DNA of 64,000 nt, taken from positions 27,676 to 91,675 of the forward strand of contig DJVI01000011.1 in assembly GCA_002441125.1 (NCBI GenBank), given 5' to 3'. Position 1 is the first letter of the stretch. Every line of letters starts with the position of its first letter. Both the position numbers and the translations under genes were made by a program. The notes beneath the pieces were generated by a model. It was not told where the DNA came from. It saw nothing but the letters and a program-made list of their open reading frames with translations, and searched no databases. This DNA comes from Caldifarciminota bacterium UBA6260 (lineage in GTDB: Bacteria > Hydrothermota > 32-111). Positions 16,529-25,591 of the stretch are shown piece after piece.

Positions 16529-18079
16529 TTATAAAGGTATGTTTCCATGTTTTCTTGGTGGATTCGTATCCATCTTATTTTTACAAAGTTCCAAAGCCCT
16601 TATTATTCTGAATCTTGTGGTTTTTGGTTCTATCACGTCTTCGATATAACCTCTAACAGCAGCAGAATAAGGGTTGGCAAACTTATCCCTATACTCTTCT
16701 TCGAATTTTGCTTCAGCTTCATCTTTATTTTCAGATTTCATGATCTCTTTGGCAAAGATTATTTCAACTGCACCTTTTGGACCCATAACAGCTATTTCCG
16801 CAGTTGGCCATGCATAATTTATATCACCTCTTATATGTTTTGATGACATGACACAGTAAGCACCTCCGTAAGCTTTTCTTAAAATAACCGTAATCTTTGG
16901 AACAGTGGCTTCTGCAAAAGCATACAAAAGTTTCGCTCCACTTTTAATTATTCCACCATACTCCTGTTGTGTACCAGGTAAAAATCCAGGGACATCTTCA
17001 AGTATAACAAGAGGGATGTTGAAAGCATCACAGAATCTTACAAACCTTGCACCTTTTTCAGATGCGTTTATATCGAGAACACCTGCAAGTGATTTTGGTT
17101 GGTTGGCAACTATTCCCACAGGCCTTCCGTTAAATCTTGCAAAACCTATAACAAGGTTTGTTGCAAAGTAAGGCTGCACTTCCAAAAAATCTCCATTATC
17201 TACTATAATGTTTATTATCTCCTTTATATCGTAAGGTTTATTGGGATTATCTGGAACTATAGTGTTTAACCTCACATCCTCTCTGTTAATAGGATCATCA
17301 TTTTTTATAACTGGAGGGTTCTCTTTATTATTCAAAGGGAGAAAAGAAAAAAGTTTCCTTATATTTTTTAAAACTTCCTCATCAGAATCAAAAACAAAAT
17401 GTGCTACACCAGATTTTGTTGAGTGTATTGAAGCACCTCCTAAAGATTCTTCATCAACATCCTCGTTTGTAACAGTTTTAACAACTTTTGGACCAGTTAA
17501 AAACATATATGAGGTTTTCTTTACCATGAAAATGAAATCTGTTATCGCTGGAGAGTAAACAGCTCCACCTGCACAGGGTCCCATTATAGCTGAAATCTGA
17601 GGTACAACTCCAGAGTACATAACATTTCTCAAAAATATTTCAGCGTAACCTGCAAGAGATTCTATACCTTCCTGTATCCTTGCTCCACCAGAATCGTTAA
17701 GACCAATAACTGGAACACCATTTTTGGCAGCCATATCCATAATCTTGCAAATTTTTTCCGCAAAGGTTTCAGATAAAGAACCACCAAAAACTGTAAAATC
17801 CTGAGAGAAAACAAAAACTGGTCTTCCATCTATAGTTCCGTAACCTGTAACAACACCATCGCCTAAAATTTTGGTTTTATCTATTCCAAAGTTTGTACAT
17901 CTATGCTCAACAAACATGTCAAACTCTTCGAAAGATCCCTCGTCAAGCAAAAGGTTAATCCTTTCCCTCGCCGTTAGTTTTCCTTTTTCATGCTGTTTTT
18001 TTATCCTCTCTTCGCCACCGCCAAGTAAAGCTTTCTCTCTTTTATTTTTAAGGTTAAGTAATTTTTCCTCAAGAGTCAT
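16529..18079 (-). CDS. mmdA: Carboxyltransferase (methylmalonyl-CoA decarboxylase alpha / PCC beta type)
   Basis: A 516-residue crotonase-fold carboxyltransferase, cytoplasmic, which moves the carboxyl group from the acyl-CoA to biotin. Visible signatures: SGGARIQEGIESLAGYAEIF in the N-terminal acyl-CoA half, and DVPGFLPGTQQEYGG, KAYGGAYCVMSS and MGPKGAVEI in the C-terminal half. Length and motifs match methylmalonyl/propionyl-CoA enzymes better than the longer glutaconyl-CoA type. I start at 18079 (ATG after AAAAGGAGTTAAA) and not at the in-frame upstream codon at 18124. It leads the operon alpha, small subunit, biotin carrier, beta. No mutase or epimerase is in the window. Confidence 0.92.
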   Translation of the reverse strand: MTLEEKLLNLKNKREKALLGGGEERIKKQHEKGKLTARERINLLLDEGSFEEFDMFVEHRCTNFGIDKTKILGDGVVTGYGTIDGRPVFVFSQDFTVFGGSLSETFAEKICKIMDMAAKNGVPVIGLNDSGGARIQEGIESLAGYAEIFLRNVMYSGVVPQISAIMGPCAGGAVYSPAITDFIFMVKKTSYMFLTGPKVVKTVTNEDVDEESLGGASIHSTKSGVAHFVFDSDEEVLKNIRKLFSFLPLNNKENPPVIKNDDPINREDVRLNTIVPDNPNKPYDIKEIINIIVDNGDFLEVQPYFATNLVIGFARFNGRPVGIVANQPKSLAGVLDINASEKGARFVRFCDAFNIPLVILEDVPGFLPGTQQEYGGIIKSGAKLLYAFAEATVPKITVILRKAYGGAYCVMSSKHIRGDINYAWPTAEIAVMGPKGAVEIIFAKEIMKSENKDEAEAKFEEEYRDKFANPYSAAVRGYIEDVIEPKTTRFRIIRALELCKNKMDTNPPRKHGNIPL

Positions 18080-18114
18080 TTTAACTCCTTTTAAATTTAC
18101 GAATTTAGAATTTA

Positions 18115-18142
18115 ATATTATCAAAAATAAAGATTATGTCAA
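18115..18142 (-). promoter_or_regulatory. Promoter of the decarboxylase operon
   Basis: TTGACA (18137-18142), 16-base spacer, TAATAT (18115-18120). The start codon at 18079 is about 35 bases downstream with its own AAAAGGAG, so this is a normal leadered transcript, in contrast to several neighbouring operons. Confidence 0.65.
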
Positions 18143-18146
18143 TAAA

Positions 18147-19595
18147 CTAACCTTTAATAACACCAACAGGTAAAAGTTTTGCAACAGGGAAAGATAGTTT
18201 AGCATCTTGAACAGTCTTTACCACATCATCAACATTCTTGTATGCCTGTGGGATCTCTTCAACTATAGTTCTGTTACTCTGTGAAAGGACAAAAACACCA
18301 CTTTCGTTTATCTTTTCAAAAACATCTGTTCTCTTTGAAAATCTTATCGCCTCTTTTCTTGAAAGAGTTCTACCTGCACCATGACATGTTGAGGAGAAAC
18401 TCTCTTCAACACTCTTTTCACCTCCAACAAGTATATATCCACCAGAAAGCATATCTCCCGGTATTAAAACAGGTTGTCCTGTTTCTTTAAAAATACCTTT
18501 AAGTTCTGGATGCCCTTTTGGAAAGGCTCTTGTGGCTCCCTTTCTATGCACTATCAACTTTCTTTTTACACCATCTATTTCATACTCTTCTATTTTTGCT
18601 ATATTGTGAGATATATCATACAAAAGTTCAATTTTTAGATCACTTTCTGATTTTCCGAAAAATTTCAGAATAGTTTTCTTAACCATATAACCTATTATCT
18701 CTCTGTTACAGAAGGCATAGTTGGCTGCACCAACCATAGCTTTATAATAACTCCTTCCTGAATCTGAATTGAAATAGGAGTAAACGAGTTGTTTATCAGG
18801 TAAAGATATATCCTTTTTTCTCAAATCTTTTGAAAAGGATGAAACATAATCTGAACATATCTGATGCCCAAAACCTCTTGAACCTGTGTGCAGCATTACA
18901 ACTATCTGATTCTCAAAAAGCCCAAATTTATTAGCTATATCAAGATCATAAATTTTTGATACATAATCTATCTCAAGGAAATGGTTCCCGCTGCCAAGTG
19001 TTCCCTGCTGAGATATACCTCTTTCTATTGCATCCTCACTTATACAATCAAATTCTCCGCCTTCCAAACACCCATTAGATTCTATACTTTCAAGATCTTT
19101 TTCATCTCCAAATCCATTTTCAACTGCCCAAAAAGCACCTTTCAAAACTATTCTTTTTAAATCGTTTTTTTTCAATTTTACACTACCCACACTACCTATC
19201 CCTGAAGGAACTTCAAGAAAAATTTTTGTAAGAAGTTCTTTTATACAATTTTTTAAATCATACCTTTTTAAACCGGTTATTATACATCTTACTCCACAAT
19301 TTATATCGTAACCAACTCCGCCCGGAGAAATAATTCCAGTTTTCAAATCGAAAGCTGCGACACCACCTATTGGGAAACCGTAGCCAGAGTGAATATCTGG
19401 CATCGCTAAACTTTTTTTTACTATCCCAGGTAACTTTGATACATTAACGAGTTGCTTTATAGAGTCATCCTCAAGAGATTTTTCAATTTCCCTGTTTATA
19501 AAAATTTCACAATCAACCCTCATCCCTTCAAAAGAACCTTTTGGAATTATAACTCTATTTTCATCAACTCTTTTTAAAAATTCTTTGTAACTCAT
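18147..19595 (-). CDS. rtcB: RNA-splicing ligase RtcB
   Basis: GTP- and Mn2+-dependent ligase that joins 2',3'-cyclic phosphate and 5'-OH RNA ends in RNA repair. The 482-residue protein has the metal-binding series GGVGYDINCGVR (about 91-102), QGTLGSGNHFLEID (about 196-209) and HTGSRGFGHQ (about 234-243), plus HRKGATRAFP and SSTCHGAGRTLSR near 402-414, where the His of HGAGR is the guanylated residue. Complete in length. It overlaps the archease gene by four bases (ATGA). Confidence 0.96.
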   Translation of the reverse strand: MSYKEFLKRVDENRVIIPKGSFEGMRVDCEIFINREIEKSLEDDSIKQLVNVSKLPGIVKKSLAMPDIHSGYGFPIGGVAAFDLKTGIISPGGVGYDINCGVRCIITGLKRYDLKNCIKELLTKIFLEVPSGIGSVGSVKLKKNDLKRIVLKGAFWAVENGFGDEKDLESIESNGCLEGGEFDCISEDAIERGISQQGTLGSGNHFLEIDYVSKIYDLDIANKFGLFENQIVVMLHTGSRGFGHQICSDYVSSFSKDLRKKDISLPDKQLVYSYFNSDSGRSYYKAMVGAANYAFCNREIIGYMVKKTILKFFGKSESDLKIELLYDISHNIAKIEEYEIDGVKRKLIVHRKGATRAFPKGHPELKGIFKETGQPVLIPGDMLSGGYILVGGEKSVEESFSSTCHGAGRTLSRKEAIRFSKRTDVFEKINESGVFVLSQSNRTIVEEIPQAYKNVDDVVKTVQDAKLSFPVAKLLPVGVIKG

Positions 19596-20014
19596 AGGTC
19601 AAAATAGATTTTTACTTTTTTATATTTTTTACTTTCAAACATTTCAAAATTATGGTATGTCGCTGCTTTTAAAACATTTTTTATAAAATGTCTTGAAGAG
19701 TCCAATCTCTCTCCAAAAATTTTGTAATATACAACAAAAAAATTTTTACTTCTTCTAAAATCTACTTTTACCATTTTGCCAACAAATCTTCCACATTCGA
19801 ACTTATAGATTATCATATTTGAAAATTTTATAAGAAGATCCTCTAAGGAATCTTCTTTAAGAACCCCTCCATCAACTTTAGATATAAAAACATCCTCTCT
19901 TTTTAAAATAATATCATAAACAGAATTACCTAAATTTTCAAAAAGTTTTGAAAAATCTTCACCTTTCACCTCTATCCCTAAATCACCTGTATCATCCAGT
20001 AAATTGTATTTCAT
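19592..20014 (-). CDS. Archease, RtcB activator
   Basis: A 140-residue protein of the archease family (PF01951), which speeds RtcB guanylation and turnover. Family features: an early DTGDLGIEVKG segment (about 8-18) with the metal-binding Asp, a long central strand region, and the C-terminal KAATYHNFEM and final acidic YFDL, the expected metal site. It is the first gene of the archease-rtcB operon, which is a widespread pairing. The promoter's -10 box is six bases before the ATG. Confidence 0.92.
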   Translation of the reverse strand: MKYNLLDDTGDLGIEVKGEDFSKLFENLGNSVYDIILKREDVFISKVDGGVLKEDSLEDLLIKFSNMIIYKFECGRFVGKMVKVDFRRSKNFFVVYYKIFGERLDSSRHFIKNVLKAATYHNFEMFESKKYKKVKIYFDL

Positions 20015-20020
20015 ATTTAT

Positions 20021-20048
20021 ATTTTATTGCGGACAAAAATTTTTTCAA
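20021..20048 (-). promoter_or_regulatory. Promoter of archease-rtcB, leaderless layout
   Basis: TTGAAA (20043-20048), 16-base spacer, TAAAAT (20021-20026), six bases to the ATG at 20014, no Shine-Dalgarno. Its -35 box lies only five bases from the -35 box of the divergent promoter. Confidence 0.65.
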
Positions 20049-20053
20049 TCTAT

Positions 20054-20081
20054 TTGATTTTTTAATGAAAAAGATTATAAT
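20054..20081 (+). promoter_or_regulatory. Promoter of the SGNH hydrolase gene, leaderless layout
   Basis: TTGATT (20054-20059), 16-base spacer, TATAAT (20076-20081), seven bases to the ATG at 20089. No ribosome site. Back-to-back with the archease promoter, so the two polymerases could compete. Confidence 0.65.
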
Positions 20082-20088
20082 TTAAATA

Positions 20089-21402
20089 ATGGATCATATT
20101 TTTGAAACACTCTCTCTTATATATCTTTCACTATCCCCTTTCATTTTTATAAAATCCCAAAAAAATATCCATAAATTTTCAACAAGCATACTCTTTTTAG
20201 TTTTATTTTTTCTTAGATACCTTTTAAATCCATTCATAAACAGATTCTTAAACTTGTTTTTTTTATTTTTAATCCTTATATTTTCATTTTTTATCTTTTC
20301 CCATACAAAAAAATTAGAAAGGATATTTTCAAATATTCTAGGAAAATCTTATCTTTTTTATCCATTACAGATAATCATGACTGTAATAATTATTTTGGGA
20401 TTATCAGAATTCATTTTTTTCTGGTTACTTCATTTTGACAAGATAAAACTCTACTCTCCAATATATGAATTAAAAGTTTCAGATGATATAGAAGATATTG
20501 CTTTGATAAATGAGAGATTTAAAAATTTAGATAAAAAATTTTTAACAAACGATTTTGACCTTTTGATAAAGGTTACAGATAATTCCCATCTTATTTTTCA
20601 TCCAATATTTTTCTGGGAACCAAAGAAGGGGGAATTCCCTTACAATAAGTTCGGGTTTAAAGGTGAATTAAATAAAATTAAAAAAGAAAAACATGAGATA
20701 AGGATATTCTTTTTAGGTGATTCTAACACCGAAGGTGAAGATTTACATTCATATCCTTACCTTCTCCAAAAGAAGTTTGAAAAAGATAAGAGAGATAATA
20801 TAAAAGTTATAAATGCAGGTGTTACAGGTTACACATCATTTCAGGGGCTTTTAAGGTTCAAACATTACATATTAAAATTTTCTCCAGATATTCTCTTTCT
20901 TTCCTTTGGATGGAACGACCCTTCAACATTTTTTTATGGATATGACAAAAGCAGAAAAATACCATTAATTTTACTCAATTTTTATGATATTTTTAAGAAT
21001 TACGCTACAGTAAAATTTATCGTTTCACAAAAGATTAAATTATCTACAAAAAAAGGGATAGATGACCTTGAAAGAGTTTCTCCTGAAGATTATAGAAAAA
21101 ATATTCTCGAGTTTATAAAAATATGCAAAAAAACCAGAATAAAAATTATACTTCTAACAAGACCTTCTAGAATAAAATTTTTAAAAAATGGAAAGGATTT
21201 CAGAAAAAATGTTCCAATTTATAATGATATTTTAAGGGATATTTCCAAAAATGAAAATATACCTCTTATAGATTTAGAAAATGTATTTAACAGAATTGAA
21301 GACAAAGAATCCTACTTTATAGATGACTGTCATAACAACTTTAAAGGATATGAACTCATCTCTGAAATTTTGTATGATTCTTTACAGAACTATCTCAAAT
21401 AA
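20089..21402 (+). CDS. Membrane-anchored SGNH/GDSL hydrolase
   Basis: A 437-residue protein with three or four hydrophobic segments in the first 115 residues and a SGNH esterase/acetyl-transferase-like domain from about 200. Catalytic blocks: I = GDSNTEG (210-216, Ser212), II = NAGVTGYTS (Gly in block II), III = GWND (about 284-287) and V = DDCHNN near the C-terminus (Asp and His of the triad). Enzymes of this layout act on acylated polysaccharides or peptidoglycan at the outer face of the cytoplasmic membrane. Single gene with its own promoter. Substrate unknown. Confidence 0.8.
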   Translation: MDHIFETLSLIYLSLSPFIFIKSQKNIHKFSTSILFLVLFFLRYLLNPFINRFLNLFFLFLILIFSFFIFSHTKKLERIFSNILGKSYLFYPLQIIMTVIIILGLSEFIFFWLLHFDKIKLYSPIYELKVSDDIEDIALINERFKNLDKKFLTNDFDLLIKVTDNSHLIFHPIFFWEPKKGEFPYNKFGFKGELNKIKKEKHEIRIFFLGDSNTEGEDLHSYPYLLQKKFEKDKRDNIKVINAGVTGYTSFQGLLRFKHYILKFSPDILFLSFGWNDPSTFFYGYDKSRKIPLILLNFYDIFKNYATVKFIVSQKIKLSTKKGIDDLERVSPEDYRKNILEFIKICKKTRIKIILLTRPSRIKFLKNGKDFRKNVPIYNDILRDISKNENIPLIDLENVFNRIEDKESYFIDDCHNNFKGYELISEILYDSLQNYLK

Positions 21403-21407
21403 AGTTG

Positions 21408-21436
21408 TTGATATTTTACAAAAATTAAGGTAAAAT
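21408..21436 (+). promoter_or_regulatory. Promoter of the aminotransferase gene
   Basis: TTGATA (21408-21413), 17-base spacer, TAAAAT (21431-21436), about 26 bases before the ATG, which has the ribosome site AAAAGGAG. A leadered transcript. Confidence 0.6.
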
Positions 21437-21462
21437 CTTTATCATACTAAAAGGAGTTATTT

Positions 21463-22677
21463 ATGATAAAATATGAAGAACTTTTCTCAGATAACATTAA
21501 ATCAATGAAAAGGTCAGTTATAAGGGAACTTTTAAAGTTGACCCAAAAGGAAGGAATAATCTCTTTTGCAGGAGGACTTCCATCAACCGAATCTTTCCCT
21601 GTTGAAGATTTGAAAAAGATTACACAGGAAGTATACGACAAGTATGGTGCAAAAGCTTTGCAGTACGGTTCAACTGAAGGACTTCCAATGCTTCTTTCTG
21701 AACTTATAAAACTGATGAAAGATAGTGATAATGTCTCTGTAACAGAGGAAAATATAAGTATCACTATAGCGAGTCAGCAGGGACTTGACCTTGTTGGTAA
21801 AATCTTTCTGAATCCAGGTGATACCTGCATCGTTGAATCTCCAACCTATGTTGGTGCTATAAGTGCTTTCAACAGTTACAGGAGTAAAATGGTAGATGTT
21901 GAACTCGATGATGAAGGTATAAAAACAGATCTTCTTGATAAAACGATAAAGGATTTGAAAAAAAACAATATAAAACCAAAATTCATCTATGTGATTCCAG
22001 ATTTCCACAATCCAGCTGGTGTAACTATGTCTCTAAAAAGAAGGAAAGAGTTACTTGAAATAGCTACAAGGGAAAATATAATGATAATAGAGGATTCTCC
22101 TTACAGGATGATAAGGTATAGGGGTGAAAATATTCCATCATTACTTTCTCTTGACAAAAACAACCTCGTGATAGCACTCTTCACATTCAGCAAGATCTTC
22201 GTTCCAGGTTTCAGATTAGGATGGGCTGTTGCTCCAAAAGAGATAATAGATAAATTCATAGTTGCAAAGCAGGCAACAGATCTTTGCACTCCTCCTTTCA
22301 ACCAGTTCATAGCGGCACTTTTCCTGAATAAAGGACTTCTTAAAAAAACTGTGGAAAGAACTATCTCTATTTATAAGGAAAAGAATGAACTTATGTTAGA
22401 ATCACTCGATAAATATATGCCTAAAGATAAAGGGATAAGATGGACAAAACCTGATGGCGGGCTATTTTTATGGGTATCATTACCTGAAGGATACGATTGC
22501 GATGAAATGTTCAAACTCGCTTTAGACAAAAATGTTGCTTATGTTGTAGGAAGCGCTTTCTATGCTGGTGGAGAAAAACATAATTCCTTTAGAGTAAACT
22601 TTTCCTATCCAACAAAAGAAGAGATAGTTGAAGGTGTAAAAAGATTGAGTGAAGTCATTTCAGAATATGTGAAATAA
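21463..22677 (+). CDS. PLP-dependent class I aminotransferase (LysN/2-aminoadipate type)
   Basis: A 404-residue fold-type I aminotransferase. Motifs: FAGGLPSTESFP (about 30-41), GSTEGLP, PDFHNPAGVT (about 187-196, with the conserved Asn) and FSKIFVPGFRLGW (about 244-256), in which the Lys forms the PLP Schiff base. The GGLP opening and HNPAG block match the MocR/LysN group, which includes 2-aminoadipate, aromatic and branched-chain aminotransferases. Preferred substrate cannot be read. Ribosome site AAAAGGAG. The gene runs towards era and both end at one strong hairpin. Confidence 0.88.
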   Translation: MIKYEELFSDNIKSMKRSVIRELLKLTQKEGIISFAGGLPSTESFPVEDLKKITQEVYDKYGAKALQYGSTEGLPMLLSELIKLMKDSDNVSVTEENISITIASQQGLDLVGKIFLNPGDTCIVESPTYVGAISAFNSYRSKMVDVELDDEGIKTDLLDKTIKDLKKNNIKPKFIYVIPDFHNPAGVTMSLKRRKELLEIATRENIMIIEDSPYRMIRYRGENIPSLLSLDKNNLVIALFTFSKIFVPGFRLGWAVAPKEIIDKFIVAKQATDLCTPPFNQFIAALFLNKGLLKKTVERTISIYKEKNELMLESLDKYMPKDKGIRWTKPDGGLFLWVSLPEGYDCDEMFKLALDKNVAYVVGSAFYAGGEKHNSFRVNFSYPTKEEIVEGVKRLSEVISEYVK

Positions 22678-22684
22678 AAAATTG

Positions 22685-22714
22685 GATATAGAGAGGTTTT
22701 TACCTCTCTATATC
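22685..22714. terminator. Bidirectional hairpin between aminotransferase and era
   Basis: A perfect 13-base inverted repeat (22685-22697 with 22702-22714) around a four-T loop. It contains the era stop codon on the minus strand and follows the aminotransferase stop by eight bases on the plus strand. U-tracts are weak on both sides, so it could also protect the 3' ends. Confidence 0.8.
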
Positions 22715-23580
22715 TGTTCCCACATTTTTTTTAAAATATTCTTCTTATTCTTCCAATCAGGAGAAACTTTAACAAGAAGTTCGAGAAATACCTCTCTCCC
22801 AAGAAAATCTTCTATAAGTTTTCTCGATTCTATACCAACCTTTTTTATCATTCTTCCATTTTCACCAATAAGTATTCTCTTCTGGGATTCTCTTTCAACC
22901 AAAAGTATAACTTTAATGTAATCCTTCCCTTCCCCTTTCTCTTTGAATTCATCAACAATTATACCTGTGGAGTATGGGATCTCCTGCCCATAAGTTTCGA
23001 AAACAACCTGCCTGACAAACTCTGCAACAAAAAACCTTTCAGGTTTTTCACTTATTATGTCATCAGGATAAAATAGTACATCATAAGGCAAATGGGATTT
23101 TATCTCTTCGATGAATCTATCAATGTTGTATCCTGTTGCAGCAGAAATGGGAATGACAAGAAGTGAGTATTTCTTTTCAAGTTCTTCGATGATCTTATTC
23201 GCCTCTTCTTGCTTCAAAAGATCTATTTTGTTCAAAACTACAAATTCAAAAACATTCTTTTTCTTTTTAAAATTTATCCTTTCATCTCTCCAGTTTTTAT
23301 CATCATGTATATAAACGATTATATCTGATGCTTGTATAACCTTTTCGATATCCTTCATCATCTCCTCTTCCATAAGATTCTTGCTTTTGATTATTCCGGG
23401 AGTATCATAAAAGATTATTTGGGAGTTATCATCGTTGAATATACCTAAAACTGCAGCTCTTGTAGTTTGTGCTTTTTTGCTTACAGCTGAAATATTTACA
23501 TTCAAAATTCTGTTCAAAAGTGTAGATTTACCTGTGTTAGGTTTACCTATAATAGCGACATATCCACTTTTTTTCATCAT
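22708..23580 (-). CDS. era: Ribosome assembly GTPase Era
   Basis: A 290-residue GTPase needed for 30S maturation. G1 GKPNTGKST (12-20), G3 DTPG (about 60-63), G4 NKID (about 116-119), G5 SAA (about 149-151), and a C-terminal KH RNA-binding domain with ILIGENGRMIKKVG (about 238-251). Length is normal. Its ATG overlaps the apgM stop (ATGA). It is the last of ten tightly packed genes that begin with hutH, an unusual setting for a ribosome assembly factor. Confidence 0.95.
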   Translation of the reverse strand: MMKKSGYVAIIGKPNTGKSTLLNRILNVNISAVSKKAQTTRAAVLGIFNDDNSQIIFYDTPGIIKSKNLMEEEMMKDIEKVIQASDIIVYIHDDKNWRDERINFKKKKNVFEFVVLNKIDLLKQEEANKIIEELEKKYSLLVIPISAATGYNIDRFIEEIKSHLPYDVLFYPDDIISEKPERFFVAEFVRQVVFETYGQEIPYSTGIIVDEFKEKGEGKDYIKVILLVERESQKRILIGENGRMIKKVGIESRKLIEDFLGREVFLELLVKVSPDWKNKKNILKKMWEQI

Positions 23581-24782
23581 GCACCAAACTTTTTCAATTT
23601 TGAAGATGCCGCAAGCATAAGAGTTATCAACTCTTTTGAGTATATTTTACCTATAGATCCTTTCAAACATTCCCTTTCAGAAAAACCTTTCACATCCACA
23701 GGGCGGGCATAACTGTTTATGAAAAGTAAAGGGACATAATGGTATGAATGTGCTTTCATAACAGAAGGGGTTGAATGGTCTGCAGTTATAGCAACAACTT
23801 CAAAACCTAAAGAGAGTATTTCTGGTAAAATTTTATCAAACTCTTCAATTACCTTCATCTTGTTTTCAAAGTTCCCATCCTCACCATAGGAATCAGTTTT
23901 TTTAACATGGAAAAAGAAAAAATCGTAACCATTATAATTTTCTTTTAGAGTTCTAACTTGATCTTCCAAACTTTCTCCAGTTTTTAAAATATCCATCTTA
24001 ACTAAAGAAGCTAGACCTTTATACATAGGATATGTTGCTATACATGCTGCTTTTAAACCGTATCTATCTTTGAAAGGTTCTATTGAAGGCATCTTTGAAA
24101 TACCTCTGAAAAGAATACAGTTAGCTTTCTTTTCATCTTTTAAAACTTTTAAACTCTTTTCAAAAATTTCATTTATTATCTCTGCACATTCAGCACTATC
24201 TCCTTTTAAAGGTTTCGCTTCTAAAGGTTTTTCGTTAACAACCTGAGGATCAGTATCATTAACGAAAGCATCATTTTTTATCCCTCTTATTATTAGAACG
24301 AATCTGTGCTCTTTCCCAGAATAAAACTCTACATTATATTTTTTATAATCCTTAAAACTTTCATTCAAAAGTTTTACCAACCTTACATTATCTTCAGAAG
24401 AAATTCTGCCTGCCCTTCTATCAACTATTTTTCCTTCAGAATCAATAGTTGCAAAATTACATCTTGCTGTTACAGTTTCATCATCTATTTTTATATCTAA
24501 ACCTAAAGCTTCAAGTATACCTCTTCCAATAGGATATTCTGTAGGTTCATATCCAAAAACAGCAAGATGGCCTGGGCCACTTCCAGGTGTAATTCCTATA
24601 TCAACTGGAACCATATATCCAAGATCATTCTTTTTTGCGAGTTCATCCATATTTTTTTTGTTCGCTTTCTCAAGTTCAGTCATGTTAGACTGGTCAGGTA
24701 TTCCTCCAACACCATCAAGAATTATAAGTAGAATTTTTTTATCGTTAACCTGTATCAAACTTTTTAACAGATCAATATTCAT
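23577..24782 (-). CDS. apgM: Archaeal-type 2,3-bisphosphoglycerate-independent phosphoglycerate mutase
   Basis: About 401 residues of the ApgM branch of the alkaline phosphatase superfamily, which interconverts 3- and 2-phosphoglycerate. Motifs: ILDGVGG (near 17-23, first metal Asp), GITPGSGPGHLAVFGY (Ser nucleophile in the SGPGH stretch), RCNFATID, HVKKTDSYGEDGNF and ITADHSTPS (metal-binding Asp-His). I start at 24782, where ATG follows GGAGGAATTT and overlaps the upstream stop as ATGA; the ATG at 24794 would overlap the ribosome site. Common in archaea and scattered in deep bacterial lineages. Confidence 0.93.
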   Translation of the reverse strand: MNIDLLKSLIQVNDKKILLIILDGVGGIPDQSNMTELEKANKKNMDELAKKNDLGYMVPVDIGITPGSGPGHLAVFGYEPTEYPIGRGILEALGLDIKIDDETVTARCNFATIDSEGKIVDRRAGRISSEDNVRLVKLLNESFKDYKKYNVEFYSGKEHRFVLIIRGIKNDAFVNDTDPQVVNEKPLEAKPLKGDSAECAEIINEIFEKSLKVLKDEKKANCILFRGISKMPSIEPFKDRYGLKAACIATYPMYKGLASLVKMDILKTGESLEDQVRTLKENYNGYDFFFFHVKKTDSYGEDGNFENKMKVIEEFDKILPEILSLGFEVVAITADHSTPSVMKAHSYHYVPLLFINSYARPVDVKGFSERECLKGSIGKIYSKELITLMLAASSKLKKFGA

Positions 24783-25591
24783 AAATTCCTCCATATATTA
24801 TAAAACAGTTCAAAATTCGATTCATTTAAACCATACTTCTGATATTCACCATCACCATGGAAATCTGAACCACCTGTTACAATCAAAGAGTTTTTAAATG
24901 CTTTCTCATTAAGAAAATCTATATTAAACTGATTATTTTTTGGAGAAAAGACCTCAATACCATCAATGCCTGTTCCTATAATCTCATCCATAAACTCTAC
25001 AACATTGTTCTCATAAGGATGTGCTAAAACAGCTATACCTTCATATTTATGGATCATTTCAACAGTCTCTTTTACTGAAAACTCTTTCTTGGGGACATAA
25101 CATGGTTTATCATCACCTATATATTTTTCAAACGCTTCTTTCAAACTTGAAACAAAACCCCTCTTTACCATCACCCTTGCAAGATGTGGCCTTCCAATAG
25201 ATTCAGAATCTTTAGCCTCAAAAAATAGATCCTCTTTATCTATAGTTATATTAAAATCTTTAAGGAGATCGACCATCTTCAATATCCTTAAAAACCTATC
25301 GTTTTTTCTGATCTCAAGTTCTTTATCTATACCTTCAACTTTTTTACCATAAAAAAGAATATGAACCTGCCTTTGCTTATGAACGGTTGAAAACTCAATA
25401 CCTGGGAAATATCCAAGATCAAATTTTTCAGCATTGTTCTTAGCTTCCTCGAAAGACCTTATAGAATCATGATCTGTTATAGAAAAATATTTTATTCCCT
25501 TAATTTTTAAAAGCTTACATATCTCTTCAACAGAGAGTTTTCCATCTGAAAAAATTGAATGTATGTGTAAATCTGCAACGATATTGTTCAT
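24779..25591 (-). CDS. PHP-domain phosphoesterase (RNase AM/YciV-like)
   Basis: A 270-residue PHP metal-dependent phosphoesterase. Metal-binding motifs in order: DLHIHSIFSDG (7-17), ITDHDS (about 37-42), PGIEFS (about 62-67), GRPHLARVM (about 132-140), AHPYE (about 190-194) and GGSDFHG (about 241-247). The pattern matches the family of 3',5'-nucleoside bisphosphate phosphatases and 5'-to-3' exonucleases that trim RNA ends. Four-base overlaps on both sides (ATGA) show tight coupling with the ATPase gene and apgM. Confidence 0.88.
   Translation of the reverse strand: MNNIVADLHIHSIFSDGKLSVEEICKLLKIKGIKYFSITDHDSIRSFEEAKNNAEKFDLGYFPGIEFSTVHKQRQVHILFYGKKVEGIDKELEIRKNDRFLRILKMVDLLKDFNITIDKEDLFFEAKDSESIGRPHLARVMVKRGFVSSLKEAFEKYIGDDKPCYVPKKEFSVKETVEMIHKYEGIAVLAHPYENNVVEFMDEIIGTGIDGIEVFSPKNNQFNIDFLNEKAFKNSLIVTGGSDFHGDGEYQKYGLNESNFELFYNIWRNL

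Noticed and set aside
16525..16548. ATG at 16548 for the OadG-like subunit
   Set aside because: It would overlap the carboxyltransferase gene by 20 bases and add eight non-hydrophobic residues before the signal-like segment; retained only as an alternative.
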